Assembly (NCBI GenBank): GCA_035526665.1
Contig: DATLBY010000225.1
Coordinates: forward strand, 1 to 9,949
DNA from: DATLBY01 sp035526665
GTDB lineage: Bacteria > Acidobacteriota > Terriglobia > Bryobacterales > Bryobacteraceae
DNA length: 9,949 nucleotides
Reading direction: 5' to 3'
The notes beneath the pieces were generated by a model. That model had not been told where the DNA came from. It searched no databases and worked only from the letters and a program-made list of their open reading frames with translations. The translations under genes were made by a program, and so were the position numbers. Of this stretch, positions 1 to 6,332 are shown one piece after another; position 1 is the stretch's first letter; every line of letters begins with the position of its first letter.

Positions 1-192
1 CAGAATCCGATCCCTTCCATCGAGACGGAGCGAGGAAAACTGCTTATCCGGACCGTGACAACTGTAGCACTGTGAGGCTAAAAGCGGACGGACGCGCTTC
101 TCGAAGAATTCCAGGTCTTGCGCCGAGACGTCGACACGGCAGAGCGCACTCCACAAAACAAGAAAGGCGGCTCGGATACGCAATGGCGACAT
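1..192 (-). CDS. PSCyt1-type cytochrome c domain protein, N-terminus only (runs off left edge)
   Basis: Read on the minus strand, an open frame starts with ATG at 192 and is still open at base 1, giving 64 residues. An in-frame TAG lies six codons upstream of this ATG, so this is the first possible ATG. Residues 1-25 look like a signal peptide (basic start, hydrophobic AAFLVLWSAL core, end near VSAQ). The exported part begins DLEFFEKRVRPLLASQCYSCHG, with a CxxCH heme c site at residues 42-46 and then LRLDGRD. This FFE..VRPLL...C..CHG..K...LRLD layout is the hallmark of the planctomycete-type cytochrome c domain (PSCyt1), which normally heads large secreted proteins with DUF1549/DUF1553 domains in planctomycetes and Acidobacteriota. 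The substrate of such proteins is generally unknown. The rest of the gene is outside the window, so the C-terminal domains cannot be confirmed. No good ribosome binding site is visible. Confidence 0.8.
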   Translation of the reverse strand, partial: MSPLRIRAAFLVLWSALCRVDVSAQDLEFFEKRVRPLLASQCYSCHGPDKQFSSLRLDGRDRIL

Positions 193-222
193 GGCTAAAA
201 GGACATGCTAGGCAGCGCTGGC

Positions 223-228
223 ATCATA
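223..228 (-). promoter_or_regulatory. Possible -10 box for the cytochrome c domain gene
   Basis: On the minus strand the hexamer TATGAT (one mismatch to TATAAT) lies about 31 bases ahead of the ATG at 192, which would give a leader of roughly 24 bases. A poor -35 match (ATGACC) sits about 19 bases further upstream. The call rests on the hexamer and its position only. Confidence 0.25.
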
Positions 229-311
229 CATCGCTTCATAGCACGCGGGTCATGCTGGTAGAATGATTGTCCCACGTCGCTCCGCGCAAAGGTTGCCTGC
301 GGGAACGCGAA

Positions 312-344
312 AGGCCGGCTCCCAATACCCGGGAAAGCCGGCCT
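312..344 (-). terminator. Probable rho-independent-like terminator after the TonB-receptor remnant
   Basis: Bases 312-320 (AGGCCGGCT) and 336-344 (AGCCGGCCT) form a perfect 9-bp inverted repeat with a 15-base loop. Read on the minus strand, the hairpin is followed by TTTCGCGTT, a short and interrupted T tract. It lies about 100 bases beyond the stop codon of the receptor remnant at 446. The orientation is inferred from that gene and the T tract. The 193-445 gap otherwise shows no convincing gene; the short minus-strand frame across the hairpin is not credible. Confidence 0.55.
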
Positions 345-445
345 GATTGAAGAAAGTAGTTGTCAGTCTCCTCAGGTTCCAGCATTGTACGGCCTGGCCG
401 AAGCGTTCCACAGCGCAAGTAAACGCAGCCTGCTCTGGCCAGCGA

Positions 446-871
446 TCAAAACTGCAGCCGGAGGCCTAACTGAATAATCCGCGGCGGCTGCGCGCTTTGA
501 ATTTGCGCAAAGAACGGACTGGAGACATCCATGTACGGCGGATTGAATCGCACTTGGTTCAACGCATCAAAGAACTCGGCGCGAAATTGCAAGCGCACTG
601 CCTCCGTCAGAAAGAAATCCTTGAACAGGGAAGCATCCCAGTTCCAGAAACCGGGAGCCGAGAGGATGTCTCGGCCACTTTGGAAAGTTACGCGGGCGTG
701 CTGAGGAGCTTGCGCCGGAAAGCGGAAGCAAAAAGCGCGAAAGACCGGGCCGATAGGATTCTCACAGATCACGCCCGGAAAAACCACCTGGATCTGACTG
801 TAGGCGCAGCCCAACTGGGATACGTGAGCCGTGATCCAGACACGGCAATTTCCCTGAGCAAATGATTCCAA
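446..871 (-). pseudogene. C-terminal remnant of an Oar-like TonB-dependent receptor
   Basis: The last part of this minus-strand frame matches the end of the carboxypeptidase-regulatory/TonB-dependent outer-membrane receptors that are abundant in Acidobacteriota. It reads GRDILSAPGFWNWDASLFKD, then LQFRAEFFDALNQVRFN, and ends RIIQLGLRLQF. These are the final beta-strands of the barrel, ending in the aromatic residue that outer-membrane proteins need. Full receptors are around 1,000 residues, whereas here the frame opens only about 140 codons upstream, at a TTG (871). Recognisable similarity fades beyond roughly residue 50 from that TTG. No signal peptide, plug domain or start region is present upstream, where the oppositely oriented gene at 923 begins. 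I therefore call it a decayed fragment, left when the upstream part was deleted. Its terminator-like hairpin (312-344) is still in place. The 5' limit of the remnant is uncertain. Confidence 0.65.
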
Positions 872-922
872 AGAGCCTGTGATGAAACCCGCAAACAGGC
901 GGATCCCCCGCCACAGACTATC

Positions 923-1549
923 ATGTTGTATATGGGTCTCGTCCCACGTCTGCGTCCAGTCCTCGTCCTGCTTCTATTCTCGTTCGGACTTCCCGCGCAG
1001 GTGATCGAATTCGAATCAGGCGGCCTCAGATATCAAACACTTACGCGCAACGGGTTAACGGTGATGTTCGCGCAGCTTCCCTCCCATGTCCGCGAATATT
1101 CCATTCTTCAGGTCGCGATTTCCAATGGCTCCAAAACTTCCTGCATTCTCAAGCCGGAGGATTTTGTTTTCTACCGGTCAGACGGCGCTGTCATGGAGGC
1201 TGTGCCGGCGCGGGTCGTAGTCACCAACATGGTGGAGAAAGCCAGCCGCCACGACGTAATCAAGCTGGTCACCGCCTACGAATCGAGCATCTACGGCAAC
1301 ACCAGAATGAAATCGACCAATGGCTATGAGGTCCGGCGGCAGAATGCGCTGGCCGAAGTAGGTTCTCCAAAGATCAAAGCGGCGGCCGCGGCCTCGGCCA
1401 TCGCTTTTGTTAACACAAAGCTGCTGCCGGGCGAATCCACCGACGGCGCGGTGTTCTACCGCAACGCGGGCAAACCGTTGGGAACCGGCAAGCTGGTGGT
1501 GAAAACCTCGACCGTGGCCTTCGAGTTCCGGATGGTATCATCAAATTGA
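923..1549 (+). CDS. Secreted protein of unknown function
   Basis: I do not recognise a named family. The 208-residue product begins with a typical signal peptide: RLRP, then a hydrophobic VLVLLLFSFGLPA stretch, with likely cleavage near residue 26. The remainder is about 180 residues, beta-rich by appearance. ILQVAISNGS (61-70) followed by KPEDFVFYRSDG (77-88), and later LLPGESTDGAVFY (167-179), resemble the pattern of Ig-like or DUF4352-like exported domains, where a strand pair on 'bonded' side-chain interactions is followed by an 'LxPGxxxxGxVxF' strand. That resemblance is by eye only. The single cysteine (74) rules out an internal disulfide. The start could be ATG 923 or ATG 932; neither has a clear Shine-Dalgarno sequence. 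The gene ends inside the presumed start region of cysH, so it may be co-transcribed with the sulfur genes, although nothing in its sequence suggests a role in sulfur metabolism. Confidence 0.75.
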   Translation: MLYMGLVPRLRPVLVLLLFSFGLPAQVIEFESGGLRYQTLTRNGLTVMFAQLPSHVREYSILQVAISNGSKTSCILKPEDFVFYRSDGAVMEAVPARVVVTNMVEKASRHDVIKLVTAYESSIYGNTRMKSTNGYEVRRQNALAEVGSPKIKAAAAASAIAFVNTKLLPGESTDGAVFYRNAGKPLGTGKLVVKTSTVAFEFRMVSSN

Positions 1550-2339
1550 ATCCACCAATTCAGATCGGCTATCGGGTATTTTTCTGTTCAGCTATTCCGA
1601 CCTGCAGACTGCATCAGCCGAAGAGGTCCTGGCTTGGGCCCTCTCGAGCTTCGGGGACCAGTTCGCAATCGTAACCAGCTTCCAGGATGACGGAATGGCC
1701 GTGGTCGACATGGCCGCGCACCTGGTTCCCTCGGTTCGTCTGATCACGTTGGATACCGGACGCCTGCCGGCCGAGACATATCAGATGATGGAGCAGGTCC
1801 GCGAGAAATACCGCCTGCCGATCGAAATCGTCTTCCCGGATGCCGCCGAGGTGGAGAGTATGGTCACCTCGAACGGTCCTAATCTCTTCTATGAGGGAGT
1901 TCCCCAGCGCATGCTGTGCTGCCAGATTCGCAAGGTCCGGCCGCTCGACCGCAAGTTGAGCGGGTTGAAAGCCTGGGCCGTTGGTTTGCGCCGGTCCCAA
2001 TCGGACACGCGCGCCAACCTGCAAAAAGTACAGGAAGTGGACGGACGTTGGAAGATCAGTCCGGTAGCCGACTGGACGCGCGAACAGCTCGACCAATATC
2101 TTCGTGAACACGACGTTCCGCGGCATCCTCTCTATGGCCAGGGGTATGCCAGCATCGGCTGCGGTCCTTGCACACGCGCAACGCTTGCCGGCGAATCGGA
2201 GCGGGCCGGACGCTGGTGGTGGGAAGAGGAGGCCGGCAAGGAGTGCGGTATTCACTTTACGCCTGACGGGAAGGCGCAGCGAACTGTGGATGTACTGCTG
2301 GACGAAGTCCTCACCGGAGCGCGGCGGACCAATGCATAA
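1545..2339 (+). CDS. cysH: Assimilatory adenosine 5'-phosphosulfate (APS) reductase, start codon unresolved
   Basis: CysH reduces activated sulfate to sulfite with electrons from thioredoxin, in the cytoplasm. The frame holds the family's core: SAEEVLAWALSSFGDQ and TSFQDDGMAVVDMA, then LDTGRLPAETY, GPNLFYE, GLRRSQ and ADWT. Both cysteine pairs that bind a [4Fe-4S] cluster are present (LCCQIRKV near 1914 and IGCGPCTRA near 2157), which marks the APS-using type rather than the PAPS-using type. The catalytic KECGIH motif is near the C-terminus. The only ATG/GTG/TTG in frame after the stop at 1500-1502 is ATG 1695, but that lies after the conserved SSFG...TSFQ segment, so it cannot be the true start. 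ATT 1545 is used here because it overlaps the previous stop (ATTGA) and has GGATGG nine bases upstream. ATT 1578 and CTG 1584 or 1602 are alternatives. With ATT 1545 the protein has 264 residues, slightly long for the family. It overlaps cysC by 8 bases. Confidence 0.9.
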   Translation: MESTNSDRLSGIFLFSYSDLQTASAEEVLAWALSSFGDQFAIVTSFQDDGMAVVDMAAHLVPSVRLITLDTGRLPAETYQMMEQVREKYRLPIEIVFPDAAEVESMVTSNGPNLFYEGVPQRMLCCQIRKVRPLDRKLSGLKAWAVGLRRSQSDTRANLQKVQEVDGRWKISPVADWTREQLDQYLREHDVPRHPLYGQGYASIGCGPCTRATLAGESERAGRWWWEEEAGKECGIHFTPDGKAQRTVDVLLDEVLTGARRTNA

Positions 2340-2880
2340 AGGCTTCACGCTGTGGTTCACCGGACTCTCCGGCGCGGGCAAAAGCACTGTTTCCGAGCGC
2401 GTCTACGCGCGTCTTCGGGAAGCAGGCGCGAAAGTCGAACTCCTGGACGGCGATGTTGTCCGCACTCACCTTTCCAAGGGACTCGGCTTCACTAAGGAGG
2501 ATCGCGACACCAACATCCGCAGAATTGGTTTCGTGTGTTCCCTGCTCTCGCGTAACGGGATCATCGCGGTGGTGGCCGCCATCTCTCCCTACCGCGCTGT
2601 TCGTGAGGAGGTCCGCGCCACCATCCCCAACTTCGTGGAAGTGTACGTTCACTGCCCCATTGCCGTACTGGCCGAGCGCGACGTAAAGGGCCTTTACAAA
2701 AAAGCGCTGGTGGGCGAAATCGCGAACTTTACCGGCGTGTCCGATCCGTATGAGCCGCCGGCCACGCCTGAAGTCACCATCGACTCTTCGACGGAGGACA
2801 TCGAAGAGAGTGTGCAGAAGGTCTGGAATAAATTAATCGAGTTGGAACTAATTGATCGATCTCCACACGCACACAACTGA
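2332..2880 (+). CDS. cysC: Adenylylsulfate (APS) kinase
   Basis: CysC phosphorylates APS at the 3' hydroxyl with ATP to give PAPS, the sulfate donor, in the cytoplasm. The 182-residue length is typical of a stand-alone APS kinase. Motifs in order are the P-loop GLSGAGKST (11-19), LDGDVVR (38-44), FTKEDRDTNIRRIGFV (53-68), ISPYR (84-88) containing the serine of the family signature, RDVKGLYKKA (116-125) and NFTGVSDPYEPP. No residue of these signatures is missing. ATG 2332 is chosen because the kinase starts directly after it (MHKGFTLWFTGLSG). The frame is open further upstream (to 2104) only as a shadow of cysH. The start lies inside the last codons of cysH (8-base overlap) with GGAG at 2316-2319, which indicates translational coupling. 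Its own 3' end overlaps the PHP gene by 29 bases. Being beside an APS reductase, it competes with CysH for the same substrate. Confidence 0.95.
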   Translation: MHKGFTLWFTGLSGAGKSTVSERVYARLREAGAKVELLDGDVVRTHLSKGLGFTKEDRDTNIRRIGFVCSLLSRNGIIAVVAAISPYRAVREEVRATIPNFVEVYVHCPIAVLAERDVKGLYKKALVGEIANFTGVSDPYEPPATPEVTIDSSTEDIEESVQKVWNKLIELELIDRSPHAHN

Positions 2881-3700
2881 ATCGGACGGCACCTACAGCC
2901 CATCGGAGCTGGTTGCGGCGGCCCGGCAGCTCGGGCTCGAAGCCATCGCCGTTACCGACCACGACACCTTCGCGGGATACGACAAGGCCGATCCCATCGC
3001 GCGCGAGCAAGGCGTGCGGCTGATCCGCGGGATCGAGCTCAGTACAGCGCTCGGCAATCCAAAAACGCGCACCGTCCACTTATTAGGATATTTTCTGGCC
3101 GGCGAGCCCGCACCTGAGTTCCACGCCTGGCTGGAGCGCATGCAGGCCGCGCGTCACGACCGCAATGTGCGGCTGGCCGCCAAGCTGCAGTCGATGGGCC
3201 TCGACGTAACTATAGAGGAAGTGAAGGCGCTCGGCCGCAGTCTCGCGGGCCGGCCTCACTTTGCCAAACTGCTGATCACTAAAGGCTACGTCACCAGTAT
3301 CCAGGAAGCCTTCTCGCGCTATCTCTCCGACACGGCGCCCGGCTTTGTGGAGCGCGAGGAGCCGGCGCTCGAAGATGCCATTCGCCGGGTGAATGACGCG
3401 GGCGGCATCAGCTCGCTGGCTCATCCCGTCCGCCTCGGCAAACGCGACCACGCCGAAGAGGAGCAACTGATTGCCGGAATGTGCGATGCCGGCCTCCAGG
3501 CGATTGAGGTGTTCCATTCCGACCACAACGAAGCGGACCGCGCCCGCTATCTGGCGCTGAGCGCAAAGTATGGCATGAAGGTGACCGGCGGATCCGACTT
3601 TCACGGCGACAACAAACCGAACATTCAGCTGGGAAGCGGTCAGAACAACAATCTGAATATCTCGAAATCGATTCTGGAATCCCTGCTCCAGGATCGCTGA
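2852..3700 (+). CDS. PHP-domain phosphatase/nuclease of the YciV/RNase AM (3',5'-nucleoside bisphosphate phosphatase) type
   Basis: This is a metal-dependent hydrolase of the polymerase and histidinol phosphatase superfamily, 282 residues, the usual length for the YciV/TrpH group. Metal ligands stand out: HTH (5-7), DG (12-13), TDHDT (35-39), GIELST with E62, HLLGYF with H76, LAHP (189-192) and GGSDFHG (246-252). The insert with GRPHFA (133-138) is characteristic of this subgroup. Characterised members remove phosphate from 3',5'-bisphosphonucleotides such as PAP, or act as 5'-3' exonucleases on short RNA. The start is TTG 2852, directly before IDLHTHTT; a later start would lose the first metal ligands. 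Translation therefore begins inside cysC. Placement right behind APS kinase favours PAP hydrolysis to AMP, since PAP is left whenever PAPS donates its sulfate. That role is inference; RNA 5'-end processing remains possible. Confidence 0.88.
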   Translation: MIDLHTHTTESDGTYSPSELVAAARQLGLEAIAVTDHDTFAGYDKADPIAREQGVRLIRGIELSTALGNPKTRTVHLLGYFLAGEPAPEFHAWLERMQAARHDRNVRLAAKLQSMGLDVTIEEVKALGRSLAGRPHFAKLLITKGYVTSIQEAFSRYLSDTAPGFVEREEPALEDAIRRVNDAGGISSLAHPVRLGKRDHAEEEQLIAGMCDAGLQAIEVFHSDHNEADRARYLALSAKYGMKVTGGSDFHGDNKPNIQLGSGQNNNLNISKSILESLLQDR

Positions 3701-3790
3701 GCGCAGCCACCTGCGTGGGACGCACACGACCACTGGGCGTGGGACTCCCGCTCGCAGCCCAAGAGCATCAGAACAATCTTCACGTACACG

Positions 3791-3796
3791 TATAAT
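3791..3796 (+). promoter_or_regulatory. Probable -10 box (TATAAT) of the aminotransferase-hydrolase pair
   Basis: A perfect TATAAT lies 14 bases ahead of the ATG at 3811, at the end of the 110-bp gap after the PHP gene. Transcription would begin near 3803, leaving only about 8 leader bases. No good -35 element is visible at the right distance (TCAGAA is the best placed). The box sits in an 11-base palindrome, CGTAT-A-ATACG (3789-3799), which could bind a regulator. The rest of the gap shows no strong hairpin. Confidence 0.45.
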
Positions 3797-3810
3797 ACGC
3801 CTCAAGGCTT

Positions 3811-5112
3811 ATGAGCGAGCGTTGGGCAAAATCCCGCGAATATCTGGAACGGGCCAAGCTGTCACTGGCGGGCGGAGTCAGCAGTCCGTTCCGCGCGAAG
3901 GCGCCTGTGCCACTGTACTTCCGCAATGGCTGCGGATCGCGCCTGGAAGACGTCGACGGCAACGAATACATCGACTACGTGCTGGCGTGGGGCCCCATGA
4001 TCCTGGGCTACCGCCATCCCGCGATTGTGGAGGCGATGCACCGGCAGGCTGAGCTGCCGGCCGACTACGGAGCGCAGCACGAGCTCGAATTTGTGGTTTC
4101 GGAACAGATCCAGCGCATGCTTCCCTGCGCCGAGCTGGTCCAGTTCACATCCAGCGGCAGTGAAGCGGTGCAGATTGCCTTCCGCCTGCTGCGCGCTTTT
4201 ACCGGACGCACCAAAATCCTCAAATTCGAAGGCCACTATCACGGCTGGTTGGACGGCGCGCTGATCAGCTATAAGCCCTCCGCCGCACAGGCCGGACCAT
4301 TGGAACATCCCTGCGCCGTGACCGGCTCGGCGGGCCAAGTGGCGAACTCGGCGGACAACTTCGTGGCGGCGCCCTGGAACCGTCTCGACCTCCTGCGGAG
4401 GCTGATAGAGGCCCACCGCGGAGAGATCGCGGCAGTGGTGATGGAGCCGGTGCTCTGCAACAGCGGGTGTATTCTGCCGCAAGCCGGCTACCTGGAAAAG
4501 GTGCAGCAACTGTGCCGCGAGCACGGAGCCCTGCTCATGTTCGACGAAGTGATCACCGGGTTCCGGATGACCACCGGCGGAGCGCAGCAATTCTATGGCG
4601 TACAGCCGGACCTGGCGACGTTCGGCAAGGCCGTGGCAGGCGGAGCTCCGTTGAGCGGCATCGCGGGCCGCGAGGAGATTCTGATGCAAATGTACAGCGG
4701 CGTCTCCTTCGGCGGCAGCTTCAACGGCAACCCCGTCTCGCTCGCGTCAGCCCAGGCGACACTGGGCGAGCTGAGCCGGAACAACGGCGCGGCGCTGGCG
4801 CAGGCCAATCAACTGGGCGCCGGGTTGATGGCAGGCATCCGCGAGATCGCAGACCGGCACAGCGTGCCCGCGCTGGTGACCGGATTCGGCGCCGCGCTCG
4901 CGATTCACTTCACCAATCTGCGGGAGCTGACCGACTATCGCGACACTCTGGCGGACGATTCCAAACAGCTACAGAGATTCCTCTATCTGGCCTTGGAAGA
5001 AGGCTTGCACATCGTGCCGGATGGCCGGATGTACGTCTCGGCCGTCCACACGGCCCAAGACATCGCAGAGACGCTCACCAGGCTGGACGCCGTGTTCAGC
5101 AAACTTTCATGA
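3811..5112 (+). CDS. Glutamate-1-semialdehyde-aminomutase-like class III aminotransferase (PLP)
   Basis: This is a 433-residue PLP enzyme of fold type I, class III, closest in style to HemL: RAKLSLAGGVSSPFR near the N-terminus, DVDGNEYIDYVLAWGPMILG, SSGSEA (114-119, PLP phosphate contact), GHYHGW (141-146, ring stacking), MFDEVITGFR with D245 (pyridine nitrogen) and TFGKAVAGGAPLSG with K273 as the Schiff-base lysine. The catalytic set is complete. Several positions differ from true HemL (GHYHGW, and the wording around the active lysine), and no heme genes are nearby, so I favour a HemL-like transaminase of unknown substrate over the heme enzyme. ATG 3811 fits the family N-terminus and follows a TATAAT box. 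The upstream AAGG is very close to the start and the leader is short. The stop overlaps the next gene's start (ATGA), so the two are probably translated together. Confidence 0.87.
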   Translation: MSERWAKSREYLERAKLSLAGGVSSPFRAKAPVPLYFRNGCGSRLEDVDGNEYIDYVLAWGPMILGYRHPAIVEAMHRQAELPADYGAQHELEFVVSEQIQRMLPCAELVQFTSSGSEAVQIAFRLLRAFTGRTKILKFEGHYHGWLDGALISYKPSAAQAGPLEHPCAVTGSAGQVANSADNFVAAPWNRLDLLRRLIEAHRGEIAAVVMEPVLCNSGCILPQAGYLEKVQQLCREHGALLMFDEVITGFRMTTGGAQQFYGVQPDLATFGKAVAGGAPLSGIAGREEILMQMYSGVSFGGSFNGNPVSLASAQATLGELSRNNGAALAQANQLGAGLMAGIREIADRHSVPALVTGFGAALAIHFTNLRELTDYRDTLADDSKQLQRFLYLALEEGLHIVPDGRMYVSAVHTAQDIAETLTRLDAVFSKLS

Positions 5113-6332
5113 AAAGCCTGCTGCTTGCGACGGCTCTGTGCGCCGCGCTGGCCGGCGCCAGTGTCACCATCCGTTCTGACGGAGTGCAGCTGTTCGACGG
5201 CAAGCCAGCGTTTCCAATCGGCTTCACTACAACTCCGGCTGTGGGAGCCAAGGCTCCGGCAGGAGGCGATGCCTACCGCGAGTTGGCGCGCAACGGCGTC
5301 GTATTCAACCGCTGCGGCCGGGGCGGCAAGTGGGATGCTGAGGCGGAAGCTTACCTGGACGCCCTGCTGGACCATGCCGCCAAGAACGGAGTCCTGTGTG
5401 CGATCTACATCCCCGAACTGACGGTGATGGCACCCGGCGATGCCGCCAGAGAACGCGAACTGCGGCGCGCTGTAAACAAATACAAAATCCATCCCGCGAC
5501 GGCCTTCTGGAAGGGCTCGGACGAACCGGAGTGGGGCAAGATACCGGTTGAGAATTTGCGGACCTTCTACCAAGTGGTACATGAGCTCGACCCTTATCAT
5601 CCGGTCTGGATAACGCAGGCTCCGCGCGGGACGGTAGAGAGCCTTAAGCGCTACGATCCGTTCTACGACATCGGCGCCATCGATATTTACCCGGTCAGCT
5701 ACCCGCCGGGAGTACATACAGAGAAGACGAACAAGGGTCTCAGTATGACTGGCGACTACGCCCACATGATTGCCGAGGTGACGGGCGGCCGCAAGCCATT
5801 CTGGATGGTGCTGCAAATCTGCTTCAGCGGCGTGATCAAGCCAGGCCGCACGCTTCGTTTTCCCACGATCTTCGAGCAGCGCTACATGTCATACCAATCG
5901 ATCATCGCGGGGGCACGCGGGCTCCTGTATTTCGGCGGTAATGTGCCGGCATGCTGGAACGACTCAGACCGGGCGCTGGGCTGGAACTGGAGCTTCTACC
6001 GGCGGGTGCTGCAGCCGGTGCTGGACGAGCTTCGCGCCGAAGGTCCGTTATACCCGGCGTTGATCGCGCCCGATTCCAAACTCCCGGTCCGGGTGAGCGG
6101 GGCGGAGGGCGTGGAATTTCGGGTCCGGGAGAGCGGCAACCAGATCTTCCTGCTCGCGGCCAAGCGCGAGGGAGCGACCGTACAGGTCACCTTTAGCGGC
6201 TTGCCCGATGACGTTAGCACCGGCGCCCTGCTGTACGAGGAGCCGCGCCAGGTGACGGCGAAATCCGGCCGCTTCACCGACTGGTTCGGGCCGAACGAAG
6301 TACACGTGTATCGATTCGTCCGGCTGCGCTAG
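5109..6332 (+). CDS. Secreted glycoside-hydrolase-like TIM-barrel protein
   Basis: The 407-residue product starts at ATG 5109, within the ATGA overlap with the aminotransferase gene. The long open frame upstream of it is a shadow. Residues 1-17 (MKSLLLATALCAALAGA) form a signal peptide. The mature part opens with a VQLFDGKPAFPIGF strand typical of clan GH-A-like glycosidases, followed by alternating helices and strands. WKGSDEPEWG (135-144) offers an acidic cluster in the place of a catalytic acid/base (E139 or E141). IDIYPVSYPPG and KPFWMVLQ (229-236) resemble later barrel strands. The last 90 or so residues look like a beta-sandwich. I cannot assign a numbered family or a substrate, and the nucleophile is not obvious, so enzymatic activity is inference. 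Pairing a periplasmic carbohydrate-type protein with a cytoplasmic aminotransferase is unusual. Its TAG stop shares a CTAG with the converging transporter gene. Confidence 0.75.
   Translation: MKSLLLATALCAALAGASVTIRSDGVQLFDGKPAFPIGFTTTPAVGAKAPAGGDAYRELARNGVVFNRCGRGGKWDAEAEAYLDALLDHAAKNGVLCAIYIPELTVMAPGDAARERELRRAVNKYKIHPATAFWKGSDEPEWGKIPVENLRTFYQVVHELDPYHPVWITQAPRGTVESLKRYDPFYDIGAIDIYPVSYPPGVHTEKTNKGLSMTGDYAHMIAEVTGGRKPFWMVLQICFSGVIKPGRTLRFPTIFEQRYMSYQSIIAGARGLLYFGGNVPACWNDSDRALGWNWSFYRRVLQPVLDELRAEGPLYPALIAPDSKLPVRVSGAEGVEFRVRESGNQIFLLAAKREGATVQVTFSGLPDDVSTGALLYEEPRQVTAKSGRFTDWFGPNEVHVYRFVRLR

Noticed and set aside
497..865. Plus-strand open frame of 122 codons
   Set aside because: It lies antisense to the TonB-receptor remnant, begins with TTG without a ribosome binding site, and its protein resembles no family. 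It is a shadow frame.
1614..2387. Minus-strand frame of 257 codons opposite cysH
   Set aside because: cysH on the plus strand carries complete family motifs, and this antisense frame has none.
4467..5108. Long upstream extension of the hydrolase frame
   Set aside because: It covers the aminotransferase in another frame and reads as arginine-rich nonsense. The signal peptide starts at 5109.
3811..5112. Calling the aminotransferase hemL
   Set aside because: The overall layout is HemL-like, but the active-site wording differs and no tetrapyrrole genes are nearby, so the heme role is not supported.
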